64,000 nucleotides of DNA from DASVRZ01 sp038230215. GTDB taxonomy: Bacteria; Verrucomicrobiota; Verrucomicrobiia; Chthoniobacterales; DASVRZ01. Under the pieces are notes generated by a model, which saw only the letters and a program-made list of their open reading frames with translations, ran no database searches and was not told where the DNA came from. The stretch is taken from the NCBI GenBank assembly GCA_038230215.1, contig JBBRNR010000002.1:248001-312000 (forward strand). Reading direction: 5' to 3'. Of this stretch, positions 35,235 to 44,448 are shown piece by piece; position 1 is the first letter of the stretch; every line of letters starts with the position of its first letter. The translations under genes were made by a program, and so were the position numbers.

Positions 35235-36278
35235 TCAAATGAGGTTTCGACTTTCATTCACACCTCGCACGCGTCCGGAGCAAAAAAGATCGGGGCCGAG
35301 TTTTTCATACGTCACATCCTCCAGGAGGATCGCACTTTCGTTCGCATCGACACCCATTCCCGCCACGGCTGGTTTGTCGCCGCCGACCAGCATGGGCGCA
35401 TAAAAAAACGCTATCCGGTCCACTAACTTTTGGTCGAAGGCAGCTCCGAGCAATTCTCCCCCACCCTCAAGTAGAACACTGGTCGCGTGCCGGTTCCCCA
35501 AGTCTATGAGCGCCTTGCCGAGATCATCGTAAACTAGCGTACGCTCTTTCCATTCGTCAGTGAAAAGAGCCGCGTCCGCCGGCAGGTCGCCACTGCGTGA
35601 AATGACTACACGCCACGGCTGGCACCGGGCAGCGCGCTGGCCGAGTCCGCGAATGGTGAGTCGCGGATTGTCGCGGCGGACCGTTTCCGCACCGACCACG
35701 ATGGCATCGACTTGGGATCGAAGCTGATGCGCCCGTTTCCGCGCCGAGGCGGAGGTCAGCCATTGGCTCTCTGCGGGCGGACGCGTAATGCGACCGTCGA
35801 GCGATAGTGCGCATTTGGCGATGAACAGCGGCACTCGAGTCACAATCCAATGGTTAAATGCCTCGTTCAGCTTCCGGCATTCGTCATCGAGAACGCCACT
35901 CAAGACTTCGACCCCTGCTCGGCGTAAAATCTCCAATCCGCGTCCGGCATGAACGGGATTTGGATCGGTCGCGCCCACTACCACGCGGGCAAAACCGCTG
36001 GTCAGAATCGCATCCACACAGGGAGGCGTGCGACCATGAGTCGAGCATGGCTCCAGGGTGATGTAGATCGTTGCTCCACGGGCCAGCGCCGGATCGGAGA
36101 GCGCGCGGATAGCCTCGATCTCGGCATGGGGTTTTCCCGCACGCCGATGCCACCCTTTCGATAAAAGCTGACCGTTCCTCACGATCACAGCGCCGACGGC
36201 GGGATTCGGCGATGTCTTGCCGATGCCTTTGCGCGCTTCCTGCAAAGCCAGCCGCATCCAATCCGCGTCTAAATTCAT
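35235..36278 (-). CDS. ribD: Bifunctional riboflavin deaminase/reductase
   Basis: 347 residues. The N-terminal deaminase has the zinc site HAEIEAIRAL (about residue 50) and EPCSTHGRTPPCVDAI (about 75-90). The C-terminal reductase begins near 145 with PLFIAKCALSLDGRI and has VGAETVRRDNPRLT and SVLLEGGGELLGA. It carries out the second and third steps of riboflavin synthesis. Its ATG overlaps the stop of the DUF4126 gene by four bases. No other rib genes in the window. Confidence 0.95.
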   Translation of the reverse strand: MNLDADWMRLALQEARKGIGKTSPNPAVGAVIVRNGQLLSKGWHRRAGKPHAEIEAIRALSDPALARGATIYITLEPCSTHGRTPPCVDAILTSGFARVVVGATDPNPVHAGRGLEILRRAGVEVLSGVLDDECRKLNEAFNHWIVTRVPLFIAKCALSLDGRITRPPAESQWLTSASARKRAHQLRSQVDAIVVGAETVRRDNPRLTIRGLGQRAARCQPWRVVISRSGDLPADAALFTDEWKERTLVYDDLGKALIDLGNRHATSVLLEGGGELLGAAFDQKLVDRIAFFYAPMLVGGDKPAVAGMGVDANESAILLEDVTYEKLGPDLFCSGRVRGVNESRNLI

Positions 36279-37288
36279 TCGACTTCCATGGGAATGGTGG
36301 CGATCCGGTTACGAATCGACTCCGTCATTTCCTCGACAATCCGGCTCCGACTCCGGTCGAAGGCAAACGCGTAGCGAAGCCTGTTGTCGGCGTCCGCCAG
36401 ACGGACTTCATCGAAGAGAAAACCGGGAACCCTCTCCACAGAACCGCCCGCGAGTAGCAGGGTTTCGCGGAGTTTTTTCCAGCGCGATTCGCCCACGAAA
36501 TAGAGCCGCCCCGGTTCCTCAATCGTAGCGATAAGTGCTCCGAAATGGTTTGCGGGCAGGCCTTTTCGCGTGATGCACGGAACCGACCAGAGGATTTTTT
36601 CCCCAAGTAGATTCAGCTCCGCAAAAACCTCCGCGACCCGGCTGGACATCTGGTCGGAAAGGCCTTCCTCGCCACGTCCCAGCGCGGGCAAGTTCAGTTT
36701 GCGAAACGCCAGCCAGAGCTTCGCCTTCACTGCTCGAAACAATTTCGGAGCGAAATAAAGCGTCGTCAGGAGCACGAGCAGAAAGACCACCAGCGCCAGC
36801 ACCGGATTGAAATGCAGCAGCGCCAAACCGCCGAGTACGGCCATATCCTCGCCCAGACTCAGCGCGATGTTGGTAAACGGCTCGGGCGATCCGTTGGCGA
36901 TAATCCGCGTCCCGGCTTTCGCGCTGTGCGTCGCAAAACTCATCGTCCCGGCCATCAGCCCGACGATCACGAGAAACGTCGGCGACGCATCACCCAGCAC
37001 GCGCGTGGCCAGCAGCGCCCCGCCGAGCGGACGGATCACGGTATGCAGCGTGTCCCAAAATGTGTCCACCCAAGGGATTTTATCCGCAAAAAACTCCAGC
37101 GCGAAAAAGACGCCCGACACACCGAGAATCCAGTTGTCGCCGAGGAAGCCGAGCTGTTGAAAGTCGCCGCCCAGCGTGATCCAATGCATGCGAATCGCCA
37201 GCCCGCTTGCGAAGACAGTCAGATAAAGATTGAGCCCGGACAACATGGCCAGCCCAAAGGCGATGCCCAATAAATGGAGGCTGTTCAT
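36275..37288 (-). CDS. DUF4126-family membrane protein
   Basis: 337 residues from ATG 37288. The N-terminal 190 residues have the membrane segments and motifs of DUF4126: GIAFGLAMLSGLNLYLTVFA near the start, FFADKIPWVDTFWDT, RPLGGALLATRVLGD and a LALVVFLLVLLTTLYFAP helix. The soluble C-terminal part (LPANHFGALIATIEE, RLYFVGESRWKK) is strand-rich and not recognised. Function unknown. The gene starts immediately at the edge of array B, so that array forms its upstream region. Confidence 0.82.
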   Translation of the reverse strand: MNSLHLLGIAFGLAMLSGLNLYLTVFASGLAIRMHWITLGGDFQQLGFLGDNWILGVSGVFFALEFFADKIPWVDTFWDTLHTVIRPLGGALLATRVLGDASPTFLVIVGLMAGTMSFATHSAKAGTRIIANGSPEPFTNIALSLGEDMAVLGGLALLHFNPVLALVVFLLVLLTTLYFAPKLFRAVKAKLWLAFRKLNLPALGRGEEGLSDQMSSRVAEVFAELNLLGEKILWSVPCITRKGLPANHFGALIATIEEPGRLYFVGESRWKKLRETLLLAGGSVERVPGFLFDEVRLADADNRLRYAFAFDRSRSRIVEEMTESIRNRIATIPMEVE

Positions 37289-37290
37289 GC

Positions 37291-37642
37291 TCCCGCATCC
37301 TGAACTCGGAAATGCCCGTGTGCCAGAGCCGAATGGCACAAAAGCCCATTTTGAGTGCGGGAATGGGTATCGGAGTGTGCAAAAGTCGTCTCCCGCGCCC
37401 GGTAATGCCTACAACCGCAGGGAAACTGGTTCTCCCGAATGCGTTAATGGCTCCAACTACGCTGAAGGTGCGATTCCCGTGTGCGGGAATACCTGCAATT
37501 GTGAGGTAAACGGTATTCCCGCGCTCGGTAATGGCCGCAACTTTACGGAAACTGCCCTTCCCGCGCCCGGTAATGCCCGCAACTGCACGGGAAACCCTCC
37601 TCCCGCAGCCGGTAATGGTGCCAGGTGCGCAGGCGACAGCAT
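37291..37642. repeat. Array B: 42-bp tandem repeats
   Basis: Six consecutive units start with TCCCG at 37391, 37433, 37475, 37517, 37559 and 37601, each exactly 42 bp. More diverged units precede at 37349 and 37291. Conserved positions are TCCCG at the start, GGTAATG about 10 bases in, AAC in the middle and GGGAAAC or GGTAAAC near base 30. TCCCG and CGGGA within a unit are inverted, so each unit has dyad character. Because 42 is divisible by three and units lack stops, long open frames cross the array on both strands; none has coding features. It separates the divergent DUF4126 and GNAT genes. Confidence 0.85.
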
Positions 37643-37686
37643 TCCGCGCTTTGCACGGGCTCCGCCATCTGCCATAACTGCGAGCG

Positions 37687-38157
37687 ATGACTCCACACAC
37701 GCAAATCGAGCCCGCCGTGTTGGAGGATCTCCCGCAGTTGACCGAGCTGCTTTACGATCTGTTTTCCCAGGAACCCGACTTTCGCCCCGATGCCGATGTG
37801 CAGATGCACGGCTTGAAAATGATCTTGGAACAGCCCAATCGTGGGCGCATTTTCGTGATTCGGAGTCAGAACGCGATCATCGGAATGATCAATCTGCTCT
37901 TCACCATCAGCACAGCCGAGGGCGGAATGGTGATTTTGCTGGAGGATTTAGTCATCCGCCAGGAGCATCGCGGGCAGGGTTATGGAACGCAGTTGCTGGA
38001 ATATGCCTTCAATTTTGCCCGGCAGAAAAATTTCCTTCGCATCACGCTGTTGACCGACAAAATCAATGAGGCGACGATTCAATTTTACCAGAAACACGGG
38101 TTCATCACGTCGGAGATGATCCCGATGCGTTACTGGATCAAACGCGCGGGCGAATGA
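37687..38157 (+). CDS. GNAT-family N-acetyltransferase
   Basis: 156 residues. The acetyl-CoA binding motif is EDLVIRQEHRGQGYGTQLL near residues 80-98 (Q/R-x2-G-x-G/A), preceded by the strand GMINLLFTISTAEGGMVI, followed by FARQKNFLRITLLTD and IQFYQKHGFI, the family's closing motif. Substrate unknown. Overlaps the larB-like gene by ATGA, so the two are translated together. Confidence 0.9.
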   Translation: MTPHTQIEPAVLEDLPQLTELLYDLFSQEPDFRPDADVQMHGLKMILEQPNRGRIFVIRSQNAIIGMINLLFTISTAEGGMVILLEDLVIRQEHRGQGYGTQLLEYAFNFARQKNFLRITLLTDKINEATIQFYQKHGFITSEMIPMRYWIKRAGE

Positions 38158-38819
38158 CGGATTTTGTCGATCTCGGCCACACTCGGGTGGATGTCGCCCG
38201 AGAGGCACGCTGCGGGTTTCCCGAGGTGGTTTTTTGCGAACGCAAGACGCCGGCACAAGTGGCTGACATCGCAATGGTACTCGTCGAAAAAAACGGGATC
38301 TTTCTCGGTACCCGTGCGAACCGGGAGCATTTTGAAACGGTCGTTAATCGTTTGCCGGAGGCGATTTACCACGAACTAGCCCGCTGCATTACCTGGCAAA
38401 AAAACAGAACGGACTTTCATGGCACTGTGGCGATTGTTTGCGCCGGGACTTCCGATTTGCCGGTCGCTGAAGAGGCTCGCGTGACTCTGGAAGCTTTTGG
38501 AAACGCCACGAAATCCTACAACGACGTCGGGATCGCCGGCATTCATCGGCTGCTCGCGGTGCGCGATGAGATCGAGGCTTGCGACGTGATTATCGTTGTC
38601 GCCGGGATGGAAGGTGCACTGCCCAGCGCCGTCTCCGGATTGGTTAGCAAACCAGTGATCGCTGTCCCGACGAGCGTTGGTTACGGGGCGAATTTCGGCG
38701 GTTTAGCCGCGCTTCTCGGGATGTTGAATAGCTGCGGCAGCGGCGTGACGGTCGTGAACATCGACAACGGCTTCGGAGCCGCCTACGCCGCCGCGTCGAT
38801 CACACGCTTGCTGCCTTAG
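38154..38819 (+). CDS. larB: LarB-type AIR-carboxylase-like protein (nickel-pincer cofactor)
   Basis: 221 residues. N-terminal helper region with DVAREARCGFPEVVFCERK, which is typical of LarB, then the PurE-like Rossmann domain: VAIVCAGTSDLPVAEEA, GIAGIHRLL, VIIVVAGMEGALPSAVSGL and PTSVGYGANFGGLAALLGML. LarB carboxylates and hydrolyses nicotinic-acid adenine dinucleotide in making the nickel-pincer cofactor of lactate racemase-like enzymes. larC, larE and larA are not adjacent, so cofactor synthesis is likely but unproven. Its last 20 bp overlap the convergent NDH-2 gene. Confidence 0.9.
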   Translation: MTDFVDLGHTRVDVAREARCGFPEVVFCERKTPAQVADIAMVLVEKNGIFLGTRANREHFETVVNRLPEAIYHELARCITWQKNRTDFHGTVAIVCAGTSDLPVAEEARVTLEAFGNATKSYNDVGIAGIHRLLAVRDEIEACDVIIVVAGMEGALPSAVSGLVSKPVIAVPTSVGYGANFGGLAALLGMLNSCGSGVTVVNIDNGFGAAYAAASITRLLP

Positions 38820-40119
38820 TTGGCTCAGCAGGCTGAACGACTTCGGGTACAATCGACGGCGGTTCGACTTTGGGCGGCACGGCGGGTTGAAAGCTGTTCG
38901 TGATGAGGCGCGCCGCTTTTCCAAAGGTAAAATAGGAATAGGTCCACTGGGCGAAGACCAGGAATTGATTGCGAAATCCGACGAGAAACGCCAGATGGAC
39001 AAACAGCCACGCCAGCCAGGCGGGGAAGCCCGTAAATTTAATCCAATGCAAGTCGGCGACGGCGCGATTCCGGCCAATCGTAGCCATGCTGCCTTTGTCC
39101 CAATACTGAAATGGAGTTGTGGACCGACCGCTTGCAAGTGCGAGGACGTTCTTTGCCGCATGTTGGCCCATTTGAATGGCGACCGGCGAAACACCGGGCA
39201 ACGGCAGGCCTTTTGCATCGGTAAAGTGGGCCATGTCTCCCAGCGCGAAAATTTCCGGATGACCGGCAATGGATAAATCGGGCTGCACGATTACGCGACC
39301 GGGACGATCCACTTCGCCTAGCATTTTGCCCAGTGGCGAGGCTTCGTTGCCCGCAGCCCAAATGACGGTGTTGGCATTAACGTGCTCGCCTTCGACCGTG
39401 ACTCCGCTGGCATCGACGTTGGTGACTTTCTGATGCACGCGCACATCGACGCCCAGCTCTGCGAGATCGTCGTAGGCGGCGGCAGAGAGGTCTTCATCAA
39501 ACATCCCGAGGACTCGCGGCGCGGCGTCGATGAGAATGATGCGACTCATACTCGGATCAATTTTCCGGAAATCGCGCTTCAACGCCTGACGCGAAAGTTC
39601 CCCGATCGCACCCGCCATTTCCACGCCCGTTGGGCCACCACCGATCACGATGAAAGTCAGCGCGGCCTGCTGTTCCTCGGGGGTTTTCGCTTTTTCGGCA
39701 ACTTCAAAGGCTGTGAAAATCCGCCGCCGAATCTCGACTGCATCCTCCAGCGTCTTCAAGCCGGGCGCAAATTGTTCCCATTCCGGATGCCCAAAATAGG
39801 AGTGCCGCGCACCGGTGGCGACGACCAGGTAATCGTAGGAAAATGTGTCGTCTTTCGTGGTGACGGTCCGGGCGTTGATATCGATGGAAGTCACTTCGGA
39901 CCAGAGCACGCGGATGTTTTCGGCCTCGCGTAAGATGAATCGCAGTGGCTGGGCGATGTTGGCCGGCGACAGACCTGCCGTGGCGACCTGGTAGAGCAGT
40001 GGCTGGAAAAGATGATGATTCGTCCGGTCAATGAGCGTGACGTCAATGTCCTTGTCGGCCAGACCCTTGGCCGTAGCGAGGCCTGCGAATCCTCCGCCAA
40101 TGATGATAACTTTTTTCAT
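38800..40119 (-). CDS. Type II NADH dehydrogenase-like flavoprotein
   Basis: 439 residues. FAD-binding GxGxxG at IIIGGGFAGLATAKG (residues 5-19), a second dinucleotide motif FIVIGGGPTGVEMAGA near 160 for NADH, and the ALGDMAHFTD FAD motif near 295. The C-terminal region has hydrophobic amphipathic helices (FPAWLAWLFVHLAFLVGF) that attach NDH-2 to the inner face of the membrane. It oxidises NADH and reduces quinone without pumping protons. GGAA lies six bases before the ATG as a ribosome-binding site. Confidence 0.92.
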   Translation of the reverse strand: MKKVIIIGGGFAGLATAKGLADKDIDVTLIDRTNHHLFQPLLYQVATAGLSPANIAQPLRFILREAENIRVLWSEVTSIDINARTVTTKDDTFSYDYLVVATGARHSYFGHPEWEQFAPGLKTLEDAVEIRRRIFTAFEVAEKAKTPEEQQAALTFIVIGGGPTGVEMAGAIGELSRQALKRDFRKIDPSMSRIILIDAAPRVLGMFDEDLSAAAYDDLAELGVDVRVHQKVTNVDASGVTVEGEHVNANTVIWAAGNEASPLGKMLGEVDRPGRVIVQPDLSIAGHPEIFALGDMAHFTDAKGLPLPGVSPVAIQMGQHAAKNVLALASGRSTTPFQYWDKGSMATIGRNRAVADLHWIKFTGFPAWLAWLFVHLAFLVGFRNQFLVFAQWTYSYFTFGKAARLITNSFQPAVPPKVEPPSIVPEVVQPAEPTKAASV

Positions 40120-40177
40120 TCGAGTTCCATACGAATCGTTTGGCGGACGGCGAGAGATGCCTTTCCTTTGGGAAACA

Positions 40178-42088
40178 CTAGGGAAACGTCAGATAGGTGT
40201 AATCCTTCAGGCCTTTTTCGTAATGACCGAGGAGTCGCATGGCTTCGTTGGGCTTCAGCCGATCCGACTTAATTGCGGCATCGACTTGGGCTTTGACGAG
40301 GCGCATGAGTTCGTTCGTGTTCCATTGCGTCATGCCGAGAACATTCCCGATGGTGCTGCCTTCGATGGTTTCCTCGATGTAGAAACCATCGTCCTCGTCC
40401 TCGTCGAGGAAGACATGCGCCTCGTTCACGCGCCCAAACAAATTGTGCAGATCGCCCATGATGTCCTGATAGGCGCCCATCAGGAAGAACCCCAGATAAT
40501 ACGGCTGGCCCGGCTGCAACTTATGCAACGGCAACGTCCCTTTCACGTCTTCGAGGTCAATAAATTTGCTCACTTTGCCGTCGGAATCGCAGGTGATATC
40601 GACCAAAGTCCCGTTGCGCTCGGGATGTTTGTCGAGGTGATGGATCGGCATGATCGGGAACAACTGCCCGAGCGCCCAGTGGTCGAGCAGCGACTGGAAG
40701 ACCGAGAAGTTACAGAGATATTGGTCGCTCAGCGCCGTCTCCAATTCCTTCACCTCCTCGGGAACGTAACGCAGTCCCTTGCAATGCTGCACGATCTCGG
40801 TCGCGATCTGCCAATAGACCGTCTCGATCTTCGCCTTGTGCTCCAGCTCGAGCAGGCCGAGATCGAACATCGAAAGTGCCTGATCGCGAATTTGTACCGC
40901 ATCGTGAAGGCTCTCCATACGGTTCTGGCGCGACAGATTTCGCTGAATCTCGAGAATATCCGACACCAACTTGATGTCATCTGCCTCCAACTCGACTGGC
41001 TTGGTCGTCTTGCTTTTCTCAATCGCCCCAAACGCTTCGACCAGCAGAATGCTGTGATGCGCCACGATCGCCCGGCCGCTCTCACTCACGATCACCGGAT
41101 GCTCCACTTCCTCGGAATCGCAGACTTCCATGATGTTATAAACGATGTCCCGCGCATACTCCTGCGTCGTGTAATTCATCGACGACTCAAAAGCCGTGCG
41201 ACTTCCATCGTAATCAATCCCGAGTCCGCCGCCGACATCCATGTAACCCATCGTGTGGCCCATTTTTGCCAGCTTGGCGTAAAACCGAGTCGCCTCGCGC
41301 ACAGCCCGTTTAATCACACCAATGTCCGGCACCTGCGATCCCACGTGGAAATGCACCAGCCGCAGACAATGCGCCAGCCCTTCCTTTTTCAAAAGCTCCG
41401 ACGCCTGCACCAGGTCCGCCGTGGACAAGCCAAACTTCGCATTCTCGCCCCCGCTCGTCGCCCATTTGCCCGAGCCCTTCGCCTGCAAACGCACGCGCAA
41501 CCCGATCATGGGCTCGACTTTCATCTCCTTGGAAACCGTCAAAATCTGCCGCACCTCCTCCAGTTTCTCCACCACCATGATGACTTTTTTGCCCAAGCGA
41601 ATGCCCAGCAGCGCATTCTGGATAAATGACGAATCCTTGTAGCCATTGCAAATAATCAGACTCTCCGGGTCCTCATGTGCGGCCAATGCCGCCAGCAACT
41701 CCGGCTTGCTTCCCGCCTCCAGCCCGAAATGGAACGGCAAGCCCGCGTCCACGATCTCCTCCACCACCTCGCGGAGTTGGTTCACTTTGATCGGGAACAC
41801 GCCTTTATAGACATTCTTGTAACCCGAATCCGCAATTGCCGCGTGAAACGCCTTATTGATCGTCTCCACCCGATGCCGCAGCAAATCCTGGAACCGGATT
41901 ACCATTGGAAACGTCAGCCCGCGTCGTTTGGCGGCCTCGACCACCTCCATGATATCGATGGAACTCGCCTTTTCCCGCGTAGGCATCACCTCCACATGGC
42001 CCTGGGCATTGATGTTAAAATAACCGGTCCCCCAGCGGTCGATATTGTAAAGGGAAATGGCGGAGGGAATGTCCCAAGATTCAGTCAT
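40178..42088 (-). CDS. speA: Biosynthetic arginine decarboxylase
   Basis: 636 residues, the usual length of the large PLP-dependent fold-III enzyme that turns arginine into agmatine for polyamine synthesis. The cofactor lysine lies in GVFPIKVNQLREV near residue 100; GLEAGSKPELLAAL, FHVGSQVPD and YMDVGGGLGIDYDG are the PLP phosphate and barrel motifs; ESGRAIVAHHSILLVE and GAYQDIMGDLHNLFG belong to the C-terminal beta domain with the substrate-binding aspartate. No speB is adjacent. Confidence 0.97.
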   Translation of the reverse strand: MTESWDIPSAISLYNIDRWGTGYFNINAQGHVEVMPTREKASSIDIMEVVEAAKRRGLTFPMVIRFQDLLRHRVETINKAFHAAIADSGYKNVYKGVFPIKVNQLREVVEEIVDAGLPFHFGLEAGSKPELLAALAAHEDPESLIICNGYKDSSFIQNALLGIRLGKKVIMVVEKLEEVRQILTVSKEMKVEPMIGLRVRLQAKGSGKWATSGGENAKFGLSTADLVQASELLKKEGLAHCLRLVHFHVGSQVPDIGVIKRAVREATRFYAKLAKMGHTMGYMDVGGGLGIDYDGSRTAFESSMNYTTQEYARDIVYNIMEVCDSEEVEHPVIVSESGRAIVAHHSILLVEAFGAIEKSKTTKPVELEADDIKLVSDILEIQRNLSRQNRMESLHDAVQIRDQALSMFDLGLLELEHKAKIETVYWQIATEIVQHCKGLRYVPEEVKELETALSDQYLCNFSVFQSLLDHWALGQLFPIMPIHHLDKHPERNGTLVDITCDSDGKVSKFIDLEDVKGTLPLHKLQPGQPYYLGFFLMGAYQDIMGDLHNLFGRVNEAHVFLDEDEDDGFYIEETIEGSTIGNVLGMTQWNTNELMRLVKAQVDAAIKSDRLKPNEAMRLLGHYEKGLKDYTYLTFP

Positions 42089-42152
42089 GCGCGGAGATTA
42101 AGGGACTGCGCCCGGTTTGCAATATCCCGCGTGCGAAAAAATGAGCGGAGTT

Positions 42153-42184
42153 GCATCCGAATGGGGGGCCACATCTTCCGATGC
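42153..42184 (-). terminator. Possible hairpin between lpxR-like gene and speA
   Basis: GCATCcGAA and TTCcGATGC can pair with one mismatch around a 14-nt loop, 16 bp past the stop of the lpxR-like gene. There is no T-tract on the coding side, so termination is uncertain. Confidence 0.3.
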
Positions 42185-42199
42185 GCCTCCTGGACGCAA

Positions 42200-43234
42200 T
42201 TAGAAGCTGATGTTGATCGACACCGTTCCGAAGACTTGCCCGTCGTCCACTTGTTGGGAAAATTCCTTCGTTCGATAGACCAGTGCGTAGGCGAGTTTGG
42301 TGTTGCCGTAGTTCACTGCCACGCCCGCGCTGATGTCCCCGACTAACCATTCGCGATCGACAGACTGACTATTGGCAAACGTATTGCCATCGACAAAAAT
42401 GTTATGCGCCACGACCCGTCCGTCTGCACGGGCAAACAGATACAGGCCCAAGTCGAATTTGGAACGCTCCACGCTCTCGGCTCCATCCACCGGAGTGGAG
42501 GTCGTCGCGCTAGGCCCGATGGCGGCAGTTCCGAAATCATCCGGTAAATTTAAGCCGACCCGAAATTCGCCACCGAGATTCGCATATGTCTGCACGTTGC
42601 CCAATGCGACGCCAGCGTGTGGAATGAATTCCCAGTTGATGCCAGCGCGTTTCTCATACTTGGGCCAGCGCCATTCGCGCTCATAAACAGCGATCAGACC
42701 CAACTCATTGGATAACTGATTGTCCCAGCCATTCGGATGATCGAAGCCGCGCGCATCGTGCACCAGCCGTTGGGTTTCCTGAGCGTAGGACCACGAGCCA
42801 ACCACGCCCACGTTAAGGACGAGCGTATTACGGACCTCCGCGTTTTTCCATGCGACTCCCACTCCGATGTATAGCCAGCCCGCGTAAGGACGATCATTCG
42901 GAATCGGCGCGTAAGTCTCGGTGTTGTCGGGCGTGTAAATATTTTGGCCCAAGCCGAAAACGAGGTTTTTCTGGTAAGACTTCTCATTGATGTAGGGAAT
43001 GAGATTAAAGATGGGCAGGAACGGCGCTGCAAAAGGCGAATCGCTGTAGTTTTCGAGGTTACCGGAACTCCATCCGAGTTTCACTCCACTGGTATAATAA
43101 CGGTCGGTGCCAGCAAAAAGATCGTTCTCCACGTAGAGGCTGACAGTGCCTTTGGAGATGCCCTCCGCTGCCTGCACCGGCACGTTCAGAAATGTGACAA
43201 CAGCTGCGGTCGCGAGGAATAGGGAACGAGTCAT
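42200..43234 (-). CDS. Outer-membrane lipid A deacylase LpxR-like (DUF2219)
   Basis: 344 residues with signal peptide (SLFLATAAVVTFLNVPVQA). The mature chain begins GTVSLYVENDLFAGTDRYYTSG, the hallmark of DUF2219/LpxR, with the catalytic Asn-Asp region; NDRPYAGWLYIG and QRLVHDARGFDHPNGW contain further active-site residues including the expected histidine. Alternating strands and a terminal VSINISF ending in Phe mark a 12-strand barrel. LpxR removes the 3'-acyloxyacyl chain from lipid A, which implies an LPS-bearing outer membrane. Start at ATG 43234. Confidence 0.88.
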   Translation of the reverse strand: MTRSLFLATAAVVTFLNVPVQAAEGISKGTVSLYVENDLFAGTDRYYTSGVKLGWSSGNLENYSDSPFAAPFLPIFNLIPYINEKSYQKNLVFGLGQNIYTPDNTETYAPIPNDRPYAGWLYIGVGVAWKNAEVRNTLVLNVGVVGSWSYAQETQRLVHDARGFDHPNGWDNQLSNELGLIAVYEREWRWPKYEKRAGINWEFIPHAGVALGNVQTYANLGGEFRVGLNLPDDFGTAAIGPSATTSTPVDGAESVERSKFDLGLYLFARADGRVVAHNIFVDGNTFANSQSVDREWLVGDISAGVAVNYGNTKLAYALVYRTKEFSQQVDDGQVFGTVSINISF

Positions 43235-43380
43235 ATCGTGGAGAGTCTCAGGGCGACTGGGGGAGCGGAAGCTTAAATAATGAGGGAATCTCTCGTAGCC
43301 AATCTCCACAGTGAATCTGAAACGGAGTGGGCTGATCGATTTTTGCCGCCACTTTTTGCGGTGCCGGCGAATCAATAATC

Positions 43381-43947
43381 ATGAAACTACTCAATAAACA
43401 CGTCGCTATTCTCGTTACCGATGGCGTCGAGCAATCTGAACTGCAAGGTCCCATGGAAGCGTTGGAACAGGCGGGAGCCACAGTAAGTGTGATCTCGCCA
43501 ATGCCCCGGCAAATTCAGGCGATGAAGCACGCTGATAAAGGCGACACCTTCGACGTCGATATCCCGTTGGAAAATGCCAAGCCCGAGGAATTTGACGCGC
43601 TCGTCCTGCCCGGCGGCCTGATGAATCCCGATAGCCTGCGCACCAATCAGGATGCAATCGCATTTGTCCGAACCTTCGCCGAGGCGGGCAAACCCATCGG
43701 GGCGATTTGTCATGCACCTTGGATTTTAATCGAAGCCGGTCTGGTGAAAGGCCGCACTCTCACTTCGTGGCCTGCCATCCAATCCGACGTGCGCAACGCC
43801 GGCGGCAACTGGGTCGATGAAGAAGTCGTCTGCGACCGAGGCTTGGTCACGAGCCGCAAACCCGGCGACATCCCAGCTTTCAGCGCGAAGTTGATCGAGG
43901 AAATCGCCGAGGGACGTCACCCGAAAATGGCCGAGGCGGCACAGTAA
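43381..43947 (+). CDS. DJ-1/PfpI-family protein
   Basis: 188 residues. The nucleophile elbow is GAICHAPWILIEAG with Cys near 110; DALVLPGGLMNPDSLR supplies the oxyanion-side glutamate region, and NAGGNWVDEEVVCDRGLVTSRKPGD the dimer interface of PfpI-type proteins such as YhbO. Members act as stress-related glyoxalase/deglycase-like or chaperone proteins; PfpI itself was described as a protease. Divergent from the lpxR-like gene and followed by a strong hairpin. Confidence 0.92.
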   Translation: MKLLNKHVAILVTDGVEQSELQGPMEALEQAGATVSVISPMPRQIQAMKHADKGDTFDVDIPLENAKPEEFDALVLPGGLMNPDSLRTNQDAIAFVRTFAEAGKPIGAICHAPWILIEAGLVKGRTLTSWPAIQSDVRNAGGNWVDEEVVCDRGLVTSRKPGDIPAFSAKLIEEIAEGRHPKMAEAAQ

Positions 43948-43978
43948 AACCTAACTCCATTGGAAAACTAGCCAGCAG

Positions 43979-44011
43979 CAAGGGGAATAGCTCATCGAGT
44001 TATTCCCCTTG
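43979..44011. terminator. Strong hairpin after the PfpI-like gene
   Basis: CAAGGGGAATA and TATTCCCCTTG are perfect 11-bp arms. A G-U pair and three more pairs (CTC/GAG) extend the stem to 15 with loop ATC. It lies 31 bp after the stop. No T-run follows, so it may act as a bidirectional or Rho-assisted terminator or as an mRNA-stabilising stem. Confidence 0.6.
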
Positions 44012-44076
44012 TGAGCGTTATGAGGTAACCCAAACTTTCGCTGTCTTTGCGAGTCAAGCTGTGTCACGACAACGTC

Positions 44077-44424
44077 ATGCAAGTAGAGCGACTAAAATAT
44101 CTCATCTGGGCTGCCGACATGGATCGGGCCGTGACGTTTTACACCCAAGTCTTTGACGGTAAAATCACCCGGCAAAATGCCCACGTCACCGACATCGCGG
44201 TGGCCGATGGCGTGATCGGAATCCATAGCGGCGGCGAAGGCAAACGGATATGGACCGGCCTCAATTTTCAAGTCGCCGACGTCATCGCTGGAGCCGCCGA
44301 AATCGTCGCTGCCGGAGGTCAACTGACTCGTGAACCGCAACCCGAAAACGGCGAACCCCCTCACCTCGCCATGTGCATCGATCCCGAGGGCAACGAGATC
44401 ATGCTCTCCCGCAAACGCAGCTAA
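44077..44424 (+). CDS. VOC-family (glyoxalase/bleomycin-resistance-like) protein
   Basis: 115 residues from ATG 44077; a GTG-like in-frame start at 44047 is less natural. One vicinal-oxygen-chelate unit: IWAADMDRAVTFYTQVFDG opens the first beta-alpha-beta module, GLNFQVADVIAGAAEIVAAGG the second, and CIDPEGNEIMLS ends with the metal-ligand glutamate. VOC proteins bind a divalent metal and act on many substrates or sequester drugs; nothing here fixes the reaction. Confidence 0.88.
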   Translation: MQVERLKYLIWAADMDRAVTFYTQVFDGKITRQNAHVTDIAVADGVIGIHSGGEGKRIWTGLNFQVADVIAGAAEIVAAGGQLTREPQPENGEPPHLAMCIDPEGNEIMLSRKRS

Positions 44425-44448
44425 AGACTGCTGATAGGAGCTTAATTC

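Noticed and set aside
37080..38069. Long open frames across array B on both strands
   Set aside because: They arise because 42 is a multiple of three and the units lack stop codons. The products are 14-residue repeats that run into DUF4126 or GNAT in the wrong frame, with no start signals.
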